A DNA stretch of 64,000 bases from Mariniblastus sp964414815 (lineage in GTDB: Bacteria; Planctomycetota; Planctomycetia; Pirellulales; Pirellulaceae), in NCBI GenBank assembly GCA_964414815.1, contig CAYPXY010000018.1, positions 13,340-77,339 of the forward strand, written 5' to 3'. Shown here piece after piece: positions 1 to 8,038 of the stretch (the stretch's first letter is position 1; each line of letters opens with the position of its first letter). Under the pieces are notes generated by a model. That model did no database searches and was not told where the DNA came from. It saw only the letters and a program-made list of their open reading frames with translations. The translations under genes and the position numbers were made by a program.

Positions 1-426
1 GTAGTAAACCAGCTTGTGTGCGACTCGCTGGGCCAGCAAAAACGCCTGCAAATCGACCGGCTGAATCAGAAACCGCTTGATCTCGCCATTTCGGATTTGG
101 GCCGCTGTTCGGCTTGCCAGGCCCGGCATGCTCGAGAACGCACGGCTGATGGTGACCAGCAAGTAGTAGGCCACCATATCTCCGTATCGATAGCCCGCAA
201 TCTGCTTGGCCGAATGTTCCATCAACCCGTTTTCCAGCGAACCGGAAGCACCGGAACCTGAAGCCTCATTGGCCAGCTCATCCGAGACGACATCAAAGAT
301 CGCCCACCACAGAAAAATCTGCGTCAGGGTGGGCAGAAAACGCATTAGCGTCCCAAGCATGAAGTCACCCCGATAAACCAGTCGTTCGTGGATCGAGATT
401 TTGAAAAAGGTCAGCCAGGATTTCAT
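1..426 (-). CDS. ABC-2 type transporter permease, N-terminal part (truncated by window edge)
   Basis: The minus strand is open from an ATG at 426 to the window edge, giving 142 codons with no stop. The first codon overlaps the stop of the upstream ATPase gene (ATGA, 426-423), so the two are translationally coupled. The N terminus (MKSWLTFFKISIHERLVYRG) and the following hydrophobic stretch (LMRFLPTLTQIFLWWAIFDV) fit the membrane subunit of ABC-2 exporters. A second hydrophobic segment follows an Asp/Gly/Ser-rich loop (DMVAYYLLVTISRAFSS). It should form the channel powered by the adjacent ATPase; the substrate is unknown. The rest of the gene lies outside the window. Confidence 0.75.
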   Translation of the reverse strand, partial: MKSWLTFFKISIHERLVYRGDFMLGTLMRFLPTLTQIFLWWAIFDVVSDELANEASGSGASGSLENGLMEHSAKQIAGYRYGDMVAYYLLVTISRAFSSMPGLASRTAAQIRNGEIKRFLIQPVDLQAFLLAQRVAHKLVYY

Positions 427-1409
427 GTTCGGGATTCGGCTTCTGAAAAGACTTTCGAAATCACTTGCTCCAGCGGTGGATCTTCGACCGCAATGTCGTT
501 GACGGCGTGCTTGCTCAAGATCTCGCTGAGTACTTTCCCGACTTGTTCGCGGTGGACGCGGAACTGAATTTTCGGTTCATCAATACGGATGACATCCGGC
601 AGGTTTCGCAACTCGACCAGCGACTGAACATCCGAAACTTCCAGCGTAACCAATCGCTCGGTGCTGAAACGGTCGACAATCTCTTCCAACGAACCGTCAT
701 GATAGATCGAACCGTTGGCAATGATGATGGCGCGCTTGCACAGCGCTTCAATGTCCTTCATGTAGTGGCTGGTCAACAAAATCGTATTTTTTTGTTCCTG
801 TTGGTACGACTTGAGAAACTGCTGAATTTTGTGCTGAGCAACGACATCAAGTCCAATCGTTGGCTCATCGAGAAACAAAACTTCAGGCCGATGCAGCAGG
901 GCGGCGATCAGTTCCATTTTCATGCGTTCGCCCAGCGACAATTCGCGGACGGGCTGATGGAGCAAACGGGTGACATCGAGCATCTCCGTCAGCTCATCTC
1001 GGGTTCGTTCGAACTGGTCGGCAGGAATCCGGTAGATGTGCTGATTCAATCGAAACGATTCCATTGCCGGCAAATCCCACCACAACTGGTTCTTCTGTCC
1101 CATGACCAGTGCGAATCTTCGGCGGTAGTCGTTTTCACGCCGCCAGGGAATGTGTCCCATGACGCGCACATTCCCGTGCGTTGGGTTGATCACACCGGAG
1201 AGCAACTTGAGCGTCGTGGTTTTTCCGGCACCATTAGGCCCCAGGAACGCGACAAATTCTCCTTCGTTGACGGTGAAGTTGACATCGCGAACGGCATCCA
1301 CCTCACGATACTCGCGATGAAACAATCCCTTGACTGACGCCCAAAGCCCTTCTCGTTTTTGATAGACTCGATATGATTTGCTCAGATTTTCGACTTCGAT
1401 GATTGGCAT
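423..1409 (-). CDS. ABC transporter ATP-binding protein (ABC-2 exporter type)
   Basis: 328 aa cytoplasmic ATPase. Walker A GPNGAGKT is at residues 57-64, the signature LSLGE at 157-161, Walker B VLFLDEP at 177-183 and the switch histidine in TSHYMKD near 215. The signature has LSLGE rather than LSGGQ, as in the daunorubicin/viologen-exporter branch of ABC-2 ATPases. After the nucleotide-binding domain, about 90 residues form a C-terminal regulatory-like domain. It is the first gene of a two-gene operon whose permease starts inside its stop codon. An open frame of 290 codons lies antisense to it and is a shadow. Substrate cannot be deduced. Confidence 0.9.
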   Translation of the reverse strand: MPIIEVENLSKSYRVYQKREGLWASVKGLFHREYREVDAVRDVNFTVNEGEFVAFLGPNGAGKTTTLKLLSGVINPTHGNVRVMGHIPWRRENDYRRRFALVMGQKNQLWWDLPAMESFRLNQHIYRIPADQFERTRDELTEMLDVTRLLHQPVRELSLGERMKMELIAALLHRPEVLFLDEPTIGLDVVAQHKIQQFLKSYQQEQKNTILLTSHYMKDIEALCKRAIIIANGSIYHDGSLEEIVDRFSTERLVTLEVSDVQSLVELRNLPDVIRIDEPKIQFRVHREQVGKVLSEILSKHAVNDIAVEDPPLEQVISKVFSEAESRT

Positions 1410-1476
1410 GGATGGATTATAAATCGCACCGATCGCTGCTGACGAGGGGATGGGCTAATATCCATCGCTTCCGCTA

Positions 1477-1579
1477 TTTGCAGTTCCGGCACGACTCTGG
1501 GGTGATGCCGGAACTGCGCAAACGTGGAACAATCACCCCAATATCAGACCTTATTCGGCGTTTGCTTGTTCCGGCCTAC
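1477..1579. repeat. Dispersed repeat family 1, copy 1 (left end not recognisable)
   Basis: An internal hairpin has arms at 1477-1491 and 1506-1522, with the core TTCCGGCA / TGCCGGAA and a 14-nt loop. It is followed 74 nt from the right arm by the end sequence CTTGTTCCGGCCTAC (1565-1579). The copy at 6215-6376 has the same core, loop length and 74-nt spacing. The expected left terminal repeat (GTAGGCCGGAACAAG) is not found here, so this copy is truncated or decayed on the left. Confidence 0.7.
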
Positions 1580-1661
1580 TTGTTTGCGCCACTTCAAAAC
1601 TCGGGTTGGGATTTCCTCGATCTGCCTCCAACTCCACTCTATCATCTGCTAAGCTATCGGA

Positions 1662-2690
1662 ATGTCCCACGAACCGGCCAATGCCAGCCAACCTGAAAGC
1701 CCTCCGGGTCATACGATCACGGTTGAATTACCGCCCGGCCATCCGTCCAACTACACGCTGGCGGAATGGGAGAATGAACAGGAGTATCTCCGACATCGCC
1801 GGATGAAAAAGCTGCCGGTGCTGCTGTTTTTGGCGACCCTGGCATCGACTTTTTTCGTTGGGGTTTGTCTCTGGAATCCCATGTCGTTCATCGAAACGAT
1901 CTCGGGCCACGTCAATCCTCTGTTGGATGTCCGCCGACAGATTCTCGCCAACTGGCATATCGGTTTGACCTATATGTCTGCGGTCGTGTTGATTTTATTG
2001 TTGCATGAGATGGGGCACTTTATTGCCACGTTGATCTATCGCGTTCCGGCGTCCTTTCCCATTTTCCTGCCCTTTCCCATCAATCCGATCGGAACCCTCG
2101 GTGCCGTGATTGCGATGCATGGTGTGGCGGCGAACCGAAAACAGATTTTTGACATCGGACTGGCGGGTCCGCTGGCGGGACTGGTGGCCGCCGTTCCCAT
2201 TGCCTGGTTTGGCGTGGCCCAACTCGATTTGACGACGCAGCCGCTGGGCGGGATCGGGTTTCGACTGCCCTTGCTGTTGCAGTATTTTGCCTGGCTGTCC
2301 GACGTGCCGGGGTATGAGTCGGGCAAGGTCGTCTGGCTCAGCCAGTTAAATGCACTCTTTGTCGCAGGCTGGGTGGGAATGCTGATTACAGGATTCAACA
2401 TGATGCCCATCGGCCAACTCGATGGCGGCCATGTGACGTATACGCTTTTCGGTAAAGCGGCTCAGCGAATCGGTCAGGCGGCGATTGTTCTGGTGATTGC
2501 GTTCATGGTGTATCACCAAAATTATTTGTTGTTCCTGATGGTGACGTTGCTGTTGCTGGTCGGCACCGAACATCCACCTACCCGCAACGATGAGATTCCG
2601 ATCGGCCCGTTTCGATATGCGCTGGGATGGGTTTCGCTTTCGATCCCGATACTCTGCTTTCCTCCACTGGTATTTCAGATCAACTATTGA
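1662..2690 (+). CDS. Site-2 protease family (M50) membrane zinc metalloprotease
   Basis: 342 aa integral membrane protein. The zinc motif HEMGH lies at residues 115-119 within a hydrophobic helix, and the second motif MPIGQLDGGH at about 248-257 supplies the third zinc ligand (Asp). Both are the hallmarks of M50 intramembrane proteases. About 50 cytosolic residues precede the first membrane span (LPVLLFLATLASTFFVGVCL). Family members cleave membrane-bound regulators or process membrane proteins, but no substrate gene is adjacent. It lacks the inserted PDZ domain of RseP and resembles the shorter group of M50 proteins. The ATG start at 1662 has only a weak ribosome-binding site. Confidence 0.88.
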   Translation: MSHEPANASQPESPPGHTITVELPPGHPSNYTLAEWENEQEYLRHRRMKKLPVLLFLATLASTFFVGVCLWNPMSFIETISGHVNPLLDVRRQILANWHIGLTYMSAVVLILLLHEMGHFIATLIYRVPASFPIFLPFPINPIGTLGAVIAMHGVAANRKQIFDIGLAGPLAGLVAAVPIAWFGVAQLDLTTQPLGGIGFRLPLLLQYFAWLSDVPGYESGKVVWLSQLNALFVAGWVGMLITGFNMMPIGQLDGGHVTYTLFGKAAQRIGQAAIVLVIAFMVYHQNYLLFLMVTLLLLVGTEHPPTRNDEIPIGPFRYALGWVSLSIPILCFPPLVFQINY

Positions 2691-2872
2691 TATTCAATCT
2701 CAACATGTGTTTTTTCAAAACCGACATGGCGATCTCGATTGACAGGTTGAATCGAGCGCCTAACAATGTCGCGTAGCATGCGATGTTATCTCACAAATAT
2801 ATCGCCTGCGATCGTGAGCAGCCTACAGGCTGATAGATCAAGCCATGAAGCCCATGACCGAAAGAAAATCTC

Positions 2873-3376
2873 ATGTTAAGTGAAAAAATACAAACCGCTT
2901 TGAACAAGCAAATCAACGAAGAATTCTCATCCGCCTACATTTATTTGGCGACCGCAGCTGCCGCCGACAAGCTTGGGTTGCCCGGTTTTGTGAACTGGTT
3001 CAAGATCCAGTACGAAGAAGAGCTTGCCCATGGATTCAAAATTTTCAACTATGTGCTTGAACGAGATGGCTCGGTGGAGCTGGACATGATTGAAAAGCCG
3101 AAAGTGGTTGCCGCGTCGGCACTGGAACTGTTTGAAGCAGCTCTGCGGCACGAAAACCACATCACCCAGTGCATCTTCAAACTCAAGGACTTGGCGAAAT
3201 CCGAACAGGATCACGCAACGGATGTTTTCCTGGAGTGGTTCGTCAACGAGCAGGTCGAGGAGGAGGCCAGTGCCCGAGGTGTGATCGACCAATTGAAGCT
3301 GGTCAACGAGAATCCGAACGGACTGTTCATGATTGATCGCGAGCTGGCCAAGCGAATAGCAGAGGCCGTCGCATAA
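2873..3376 (+). CDS. ftnA: Ferritin (FtnA-like, non-haem)
   Basis: 167 aa, the full length of a bacterial ferritin subunit. Ferroxidase ligands fall at the positions known from E. coli FtnA: Glu17, Glu50, His53, Glu94 and Gln127, with Glu126, Glu129 and Glu130 available for the third site. It should assemble into a cytoplasmic 24-mer that oxidises Fe(II) and stores ferric mineral. There is no haem-ligating methionine typical of bacterioferritin that I can identify. It stands alone with about 180 bp upstream; I see no clear Fur box by eye. Confidence 0.93.
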   Translation: MLSEKIQTALNKQINEEFSSAYIYLATAAAADKLGLPGFVNWFKIQYEEELAHGFKIFNYVLERDGSVELDMIEKPKVVAASALELFEAALRHENHITQCIFKLKDLAKSEQDHATDVFLEWFVNEQVEEEASARGVIDQLKLVNENPNGLFMIDRELAKRIAEAVA

Positions 3377-3521
3377 CACGACCATACTTCACTGATTCCT
3401 GAATCTTTTCTGGAAATCAGTTCGCTAGCGGCCCTACGGATTCGCAAAGTCGATCCACCGCTAGGAACGATCCGGCAAGTACATTTTCTACATTCAGAGG
3501 ACGATTGGAAGTAACACGCCC

Positions 3522-5069
3522 GTGTTCAACGGCGCGCCAGACTTTGTCGATTACCCTGATTTTTCCAGAATGTACGCCAGCCCATTCCTGCACTTCCTGT
3601 TCGCATTGTCGTTCGTCACCCCGGTCATCCTCTATGACCCTCCCAGCCCGTCTGCTGGACGACCTGGGACAGTTGAAACAGAAGACGAACGAAAGCTGAA
3701 GAAATCAGAAATGCCGCAGTTAACGTCTGCGGCTTCTCGTCAGGACACCGATGGGCCCCAGGCGGAAATCACAGAAGCCAGAACCAGGGTCAAAATGGAA
3801 CAGGCTTCGGCGCTGCTGGAACGTCTGTCCGATGTGCTGGATTCGATGACCGGCGAAGAGGAGTACGAATCTTACGACGACAACCCCAAGGACCCATCCC
3901 TGCTGCACGAGTTTCCCGCAGACATGCTGGCGCGAAAGGCCCGCATCGAGTCGTGCCTACAAACCTACTACGCCCACCCCGTCAACGCGGATGTGCTCCG
4001 GCCGTGGAGTATCATGCACGGCGTCCTTGCGTACGGCAACCAATCGATGGTGGTGACACGAGGCAAACGCGTCAATGCCATCGACTATCTATGCCACAAC
4101 GGAGTGGGCAATGACCGGCGATTGCTCCAGCTCAAGGACGGCAAATTATCGCCTGTTGTAGGAATCGGGTACCAAGGGCATGAGGGACAGTTACTGGCTA
4201 TTTTGGCCCAGGTGAAAACACCCCTGGATCATCCCATCCAGGTGGATGGACAGTCGTCGTTCATCGTGAGGGATCTGGTGGAATATGAAATGCTGACTTG
4301 TCGCCCCGGGCAGGAACTGACTTTCAAACTGATCGGCCTGTCGGTCTACTTGCCGAGCGATGCAACCTGGAAAGATAACACCGGCCAGACTTGGGACATC
4401 TCGCGATTGATGTATGAAGAGCTGGCTCAGCCCATCAACGGAGCGGCCTGTGGAGGAATTCATCGCCTCATGGGACTGAGTTATGCCGTTGCTGTACGCA
4501 AGGCTCGCGGCGAACCGATCGACGGACAGTGGAAGCGGGCCGAAAATTTCGTGGCCAGGTATCAACAACATGCCCTGACCCTGCAAAATCCCGATGGCGG
4601 ATTCAGCACGGAATTCTTCGAGGGACTGAGCAACACTCCCGACCCGATCCGCCAGATTTACACCACGGGCCACCTCTTGGAATGGCTGGCTTTCTCCATG
4701 ACCGAGGAAGAACTGGAGTCCACGCCCCTGCTACGGTTGGTGGACCGATTGCTGGACTTGATGCAGACCGAACACGGACAACAGGAGCTCAGCGGAACCG
4801 ATGTGGGCCCGAAGGGACATGCACTGAGGGCGTTGAGGCTGTTTGAACTGCGAATTTTCGGAGAGCCATCAAACTACCGGGATCTGGCCTTGGCCGATCC
4901 ACGGCCCATCATCGAAGCCTCGGAAGCTTCCGCGTTGCAAAAGAATGTTCGCGTCGTGCTGCCCACTTCCGCAAGTTCGCCGGACCGCTTCCATACAACG
5001 TCTCCTTCACTCAATTCATCAAACGAAGCCGGAAACATGCGTAACACCCGATTCATGCGACGAAGATAG
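3522..5069 (+). CDS. Hypothetical exported protein with alpha-toroid-like C-terminal half
   Basis: 515 aa from a GTG at 3522 preceded by GGAAG ten bases upstream; an ATG at 3570 is an alternative that begins directly before a hydrophobic stretch (FLHFLFALSFVTPVILY) resembling a signal peptide. Residues 60-130 are acidic and probably disordered. The C-terminal two thirds contain GGFSTEFF and a TGHLLEWLAF helix, reminiscent of the alpha/alpha barrels of terpene-cyclase-like proteins, but no catalytic motif is evident. I do not recognise a named family. The next gene follows after 30 bp on the same strand and also encodes an exported protein, so the two may be cotranscribed. Confidence 0.7.
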   Translation: MFNGAPDFVDYPDFSRMYASPFLHFLFALSFVTPVILYDPPSPSAGRPGTVETEDERKLKKSEMPQLTSAASRQDTDGPQAEITEARTRVKMEQASALLERLSDVLDSMTGEEEYESYDDNPKDPSLLHEFPADMLARKARIESCLQTYYAHPVNADVLRPWSIMHGVLAYGNQSMVVTRGKRVNAIDYLCHNGVGNDRRLLQLKDGKLSPVVGIGYQGHEGQLLAILAQVKTPLDHPIQVDGQSSFIVRDLVEYEMLTCRPGQELTFKLIGLSVYLPSDATWKDNTGQTWDISRLMYEELAQPINGAACGGIHRLMGLSYAVAVRKARGEPIDGQWKRAENFVARYQQHALTLQNPDGGFSTEFFEGLSNTPDPIRQIYTTGHLLEWLAFSMTEEELESTPLLRLVDRLLDLMQTEHGQQELSGTDVGPKGHALRALRLFELRIFGEPSNYRDLALADPRPIIEASEASALQKNVRVVLPTSASSPDRFHTTSPSLNSSNEAGNMRNTRFMRRR

Positions 5070-5099
5070 TGCTGTTTCTCGAACCGAAAGGATTGTGTT

Positions 5100-6218
5100 A
5101 TGAGCCCAACCGTTTTAACATCGCGATGGACAGGAATGGTCACCCTGAGCATGGTTCTTGCCAGCCTGTTTGTGGCGGATGCCTCCGCTCAGGGGCGACG
5201 GTTTTCCAATCAGCGCCCGGCCTACGTGCCGAACCAGATGAATCGTCAACCTGGGCCGAGCGCTGCATCGCAGCCAGCAGCTGCGCCGGCCAATGCCGCC
5301 TCCAGCCATCACTCCGGTCCAGCGCATGGCCGATTCGCTCCGCTGGTGCCCGGCACTGGCACTCCGGTCACAGAAGTGGGAGACGATTTCGAGGATCCGG
5401 CGTGGGAGTACACGTTCAACCTGCCCAAAATTTACAACCATGGCGAATCGACGCTGTCCAAAAATTTACCGGCCGGTATTTCCGTCAATGAACGATGGTA
5501 CGAAGGCCCCAAACGAGGCCAGCCCGATGTGATTGAGCGAGTTCCGACACCCGAAGGAGGGCTTGCCGGCAGCACGGGAGCCTTGCTGCTGCGTTCCTTT
5601 CAGACAGGGGGACAGTATCCCACGCGTCAGCAACAACAGGATGATTTCGTCAATAACTTTGCAGGACGGATCGGCAAAGTCGATGTCTCGCGATCGCCAA
5701 GCGTCGTGACCCGTGTGTACTTTCCGCCAGTCGAGCAATGGGAGCGACGAAACGGTTGCCATTTCGCGTTCCGGCTATCACTCGATACTGAAACACCGAG
5801 CTACCAATCGGCTGGCTTCGGCGGGAAAGTGACTCGCATCGACGAGAGCTGGCCGGGTATTTTTGTGAACCTGGAAGTCAAGAACGCTCAGCAGTCCGAT
5901 GGCGAGTCCAGCCCGTACCGGGTCTACACCTGGATGAAAGCCGACGCGCGCGGGCATCAGCTTCAAGGACCAGAAATCACTCAAACGGGATGGTGGACGT
6001 TCGGTATGAGCCTTACGCCCGACGGCTATGTCCACTATTATGCAAAGCCGGGAGTCGACGATTTGACCGAAGCGGATCTCATCACGTCCAGCCTGCCTTA
6101 CAATCAGAACGCGGTTCGGCTTCGCAATTTCTTCTTCAATGTTTGCAATGGCGACAACCAAAAAGACTGGTCCACCCCGTTCATCATTGACGATCCAACG
6201 CTTTTTGTAAACGAGTAG
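5100..6218 (+). CDS. Hypothetical secreted protein
   Basis: 372 aa. An AAGGA sequence at 5088-5092 precedes the ATG at 5100. Residues 1-30 form a signal peptide ending in ASAQ. A Pro/Ala/Gln-rich linker covers roughly 31-80, followed by a globular region rich in aromatic residues (GWWTFGMSLTPDGYVHYYAK) and ending in FIIDDPTLFVNE. The pattern of a beta-rich domain with periodic Trp and Tyr suggests a jelly-roll or lectin-like fold, but this is inference. The stop codon TAG lies inside the GTAG of repeat family 1 copy 2 (6215-6376), so insertion of the element set or replaced the C terminus. Confidence 0.72.
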   Translation: MSPTVLTSRWTGMVTLSMVLASLFVADASAQGRRFSNQRPAYVPNQMNRQPGPSAASQPAAAPANAASSHHSGPAHGRFAPLVPGTGTPVTEVGDDFEDPAWEYTFNLPKIYNHGESTLSKNLPAGISVNERWYEGPKRGQPDVIERVPTPEGGLAGSTGALLLRSFQTGGQYPTRQQQQDDFVNNFAGRIGKVDVSRSPSVVTRVYFPPVEQWERRNGCHFAFRLSLDTETPSYQSAGFGGKVTRIDESWPGIFVNLEVKNAQQSDGESSPYRVYTWMKADARGHQLQGPEITQTGWWTFGMSLTPDGYVHYYAKPGVDDLTEADLITSSLPYNQNAVRLRNFFFNVCNGDNQKDWSTPFIIDDPTLFVNE

Positions 6219-6376
6219 GCCGGAACAAGCAAACGCTGATTCAAGTGTGCCATTTCGTTGATCTAACTGCGTTTGCGCTGTTCCGGCATTTATCTGAGGC
6301 GCTGCCGGAACTGCGGTCGCGTAAGTGAGAACTACGGTATTGTGGCAATTGTGCCCGCGACCTTGTTCCGGCCTAC
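6215..6376. mobile_element. MITE-like element, repeat family 1 copy 2 (162 bp, 15-bp perfect TIRs)
   Basis: The ends are perfect 15-bp inverted repeats: GTAGGCCGGAACAAG at 6215-6229 and CTTGTTCCGGCCTAC at 6362-6376. An internal hairpin TTCCGGCA (6281-6288) / TGCCGGAA (6303-6310) has a 14-nt loop. Architecture matches the copy at 1477-1579. No coding capacity. It supplies the stop codon of the gene to its left. Confidence 0.85.
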
Positions 6377-6453
6377 AAAATAGCGCAAACTCAAAAGATC
6401 CCAAGCCGGAGCCAAAGTGGGTTCGATTCTCGAGTTATTGCAAAGGCGTTTCC

Positions 6454-7140
6454 GTGTCCGATTTTATTGCCAATGACATTGTCAAGGAGTATCCAACTCC
6501 CACGGAACCCCTGCGGATACTTGACGGGGTTTCGGTGGCTCTGCGTCGCAGTGAAAATCTGGCCGTGGTAGGTCCGAGCGGCAGCGGCAAAAGCACCTTT
6601 CTACATATTGCCGGAACGCTCGACACACCGACGTCCGGTTCGGTCAGTCTGTCAGGAGCCAATCTGGCGGAGTTGACTCCGGTTGAGAAGGCGGGGTTCC
6701 GCAATCGACATATTGGATTCATTTTTCAGGAACATCATCTGCTGCCGCAATTGACGGCGCTGGAAAATGTGCTGGTCCCCGTGGCCGCCCGTCGAAAGAG
6801 CCAAACCGGATCGGGGCAACCCGCAATGGATCGAGCCAAAGAGTTGCTTGACCGAGTCGGCTTGAGTACTCGGCTGACCCATCTGCCGGGACAGCTTTCT
6901 GGGGGCGAGCGACAGCGCGTGGCGGTTGCCCGGGCCTTAATTTGTGAACCGGTGCTGATCTTGGCCGATGAGCCGACCGGCAGTCTCGATCAAGCCAACT
7001 CGGAACGGATCGGCGAACTACTGCTGGACTTGCAACAGACGGATCAGGCTATCTTGATCTGCGTGACGCACAGCGAACGGCTGGCGAGCCTGTTCCAAAA
7101 AAAAGTCCGACTCGAAGGGGGAAAATTTTTGGAGGGATGA
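6454..7140 (+). CDS. ABC transporter ATP-binding protein, LolD/MacB-type
   Basis: The frame is open from 6325, but that start would lie inside the repeat element at 6215-6376. A GTG at 6454 preceded by AAAGG gives 228 residues, the normal size for LolD. Walker A is GPSGSGKST, the signature LSGGERQRVAVARAL and Walker B LILADEPTGSLD, all typical of the lipoprotein-release/MacB ATPase group. No FtsX-type permease is adjacent, so it is an orphan here; a second complete LolD-FtsX pair exists at 48973-51515. It ends 4 bp before the convergent lexA stop. Confidence 0.85.
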   Translation: MSDFIANDIVKEYPTPTEPLRILDGVSVALRRSENLAVVGPSGSGKSTFLHIAGTLDTPTSGSVSLSGANLAELTPVEKAGFRNRHIGFIFQEHHLLPQLTALENVLVPVAARRKSQTGSGQPAMDRAKELLDRVGLSTRLTHLPGQLSGGERQRVAVARALICEPVLILADEPTGSLDQANSERIGELLLDLQQTDQAILICVTHSERLASLFQKKVRLEGGKFLEG

Positions 7141-7144
7141 GGGA

Positions 7145-7750
7145 TCATCCATTCAATATTCTCACCACGCCGACCACCACGCCTGTTACCTTCACGTCGT
7201 TGGAATAGATTGGCTTCATGGATGGGTTGGCGGGCTGCAGGCGAATCCGGTTCTTTTCTGGAAACCAGTACTTGAGCGTTGTCTCTCCTTCACTGGTGGT
7301 GGCCACGACAATATCGCCTTTGCTGGCGGTGTGGCGTTTTTCCACGACCACATAGTCGCCGTCTGCGATAGAAGCATCGATCATAGAATCACCACTGACT
7401 TGCAACAGAAACGTCCCCTTGCGAGTCCAAAGATTTCCGATATCGACCCGCTCGATGTTTTCGATCCCTTCCATCAGGGCTCCGGCGGCAACGCGGCCGG
7501 CAAGTGGAAGTCCTTCGATTTCCTGGGCGACTTCTTTCGAAAGCGTAATCGATCTTGAATGTCGGCTCTTCCGCTGGATCAACCCTTTCTTTTCCAGTGT
7601 CTTCAAATGGCAGGCAACACCATGTGGAGAACTGATCCCCATTTCGGCGCCGATTTCGCGAATCGTGGGACCGTAACCCTGAGTTTGGATTGTAGAACGG
7701 ATGAAATCAAAAATCCGTCGCTGTTTGGGAGTGAGTTGATCCTGGAGCAT
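7145..7750 (-). CDS. lexA: LexA repressor
   Basis: 201 aa. An N-terminal winged helix-turn-helix (GPTIREIGAEMGISSPHGVA, about residues 27-46) is followed by the self-cleavage domain. The Ala89-Gly90 scissile bond (RVAAGAL), Ser122 in GDSM and Lys160 in TTLKYW form the autoproteolysis apparatus. It represses SOS genes and is inactivated by RecA filaments. The gene is convergent with the ABC ATPase gene, separated by only 4 bp, and divergent from the beta-barrel gene. A promoter with a possible LexA box lies upstream. Confidence 0.95.
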   Translation of the reverse strand: MLQDQLTPKQRRIFDFIRSTIQTQGYGPTIREIGAEMGISSPHGVACHLKTLEKKGLIQRKSRHSRSITLSKEVAQEIEGLPLAGRVAAGALMEGIENIERVDIGNLWTRKGTFLLQVSGDSMIDASIADGDYVVVEKRHTASKGDIVVATTSEGETTLKYWFPEKNRIRLQPANPSMKPIYSNDVKVTGVVVGVVRILNG

Positions 7751-7808
7751 GCTAATTCTGTTTCGGTTGCGATCGTGTCATTGAATCGTAACATCGTCGC
7801 CTTGACCT

Positions 7809-7837
7809 ATTATACAAATGTTCAGGCTCTTGGTCGA
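7809..7837 (-). promoter_or_regulatory. Probable lexA promoter with candidate SOS box
   Basis: On the minus strand a perfect TATAAT (7814-7809) follows TCGACC (7837-7832) with a 17-bp spacer. Overlapping it is GAACATTTGTAT (7823-7812), one base from the GAAC-N4-GTTC type box bound by Gram-positive LexA. Autoregulation is inferred. The operator type in this phylum is not something I can verify here. Confidence 0.5.
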
Positions 7838-8038
7838 TGGACACTCAACTGCCTGTTAAGATGTAGCGAATATGTCGATTGTCTGGGTCGGTTCGAAAAA
7901 TCCGTTTGTTTTTGACATGCGGAATTTGACTTTTGCACGTGTCATCCCGATTAAACCGACTGGAAGCCAGTTTATCAACGTTCCCGCGTGGCTTCCTCCC
8001 GTTTGGTAACGACGTTTTTCGATCAGGAGTTGACACAG

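Noticed and set aside
465..1337. 290-codon open frame on the plus strand
   Set aside because: It is exactly antisense to the ABC ATPase gene, which has all its motifs; the antisense protein has no domain signal.
1403..1696. 97-codon plus-strand frame
   Set aside because: It lies across repeat family 1 copy 1 and overlaps both neighbouring genes; composition does not resemble a protein.
6325..6453. 43-residue N-terminal extension of the LolD-type ATPase
   Set aside because: It would begin within the MITE at 6215-6376, and the family normally starts at the residue encoded at 6454.
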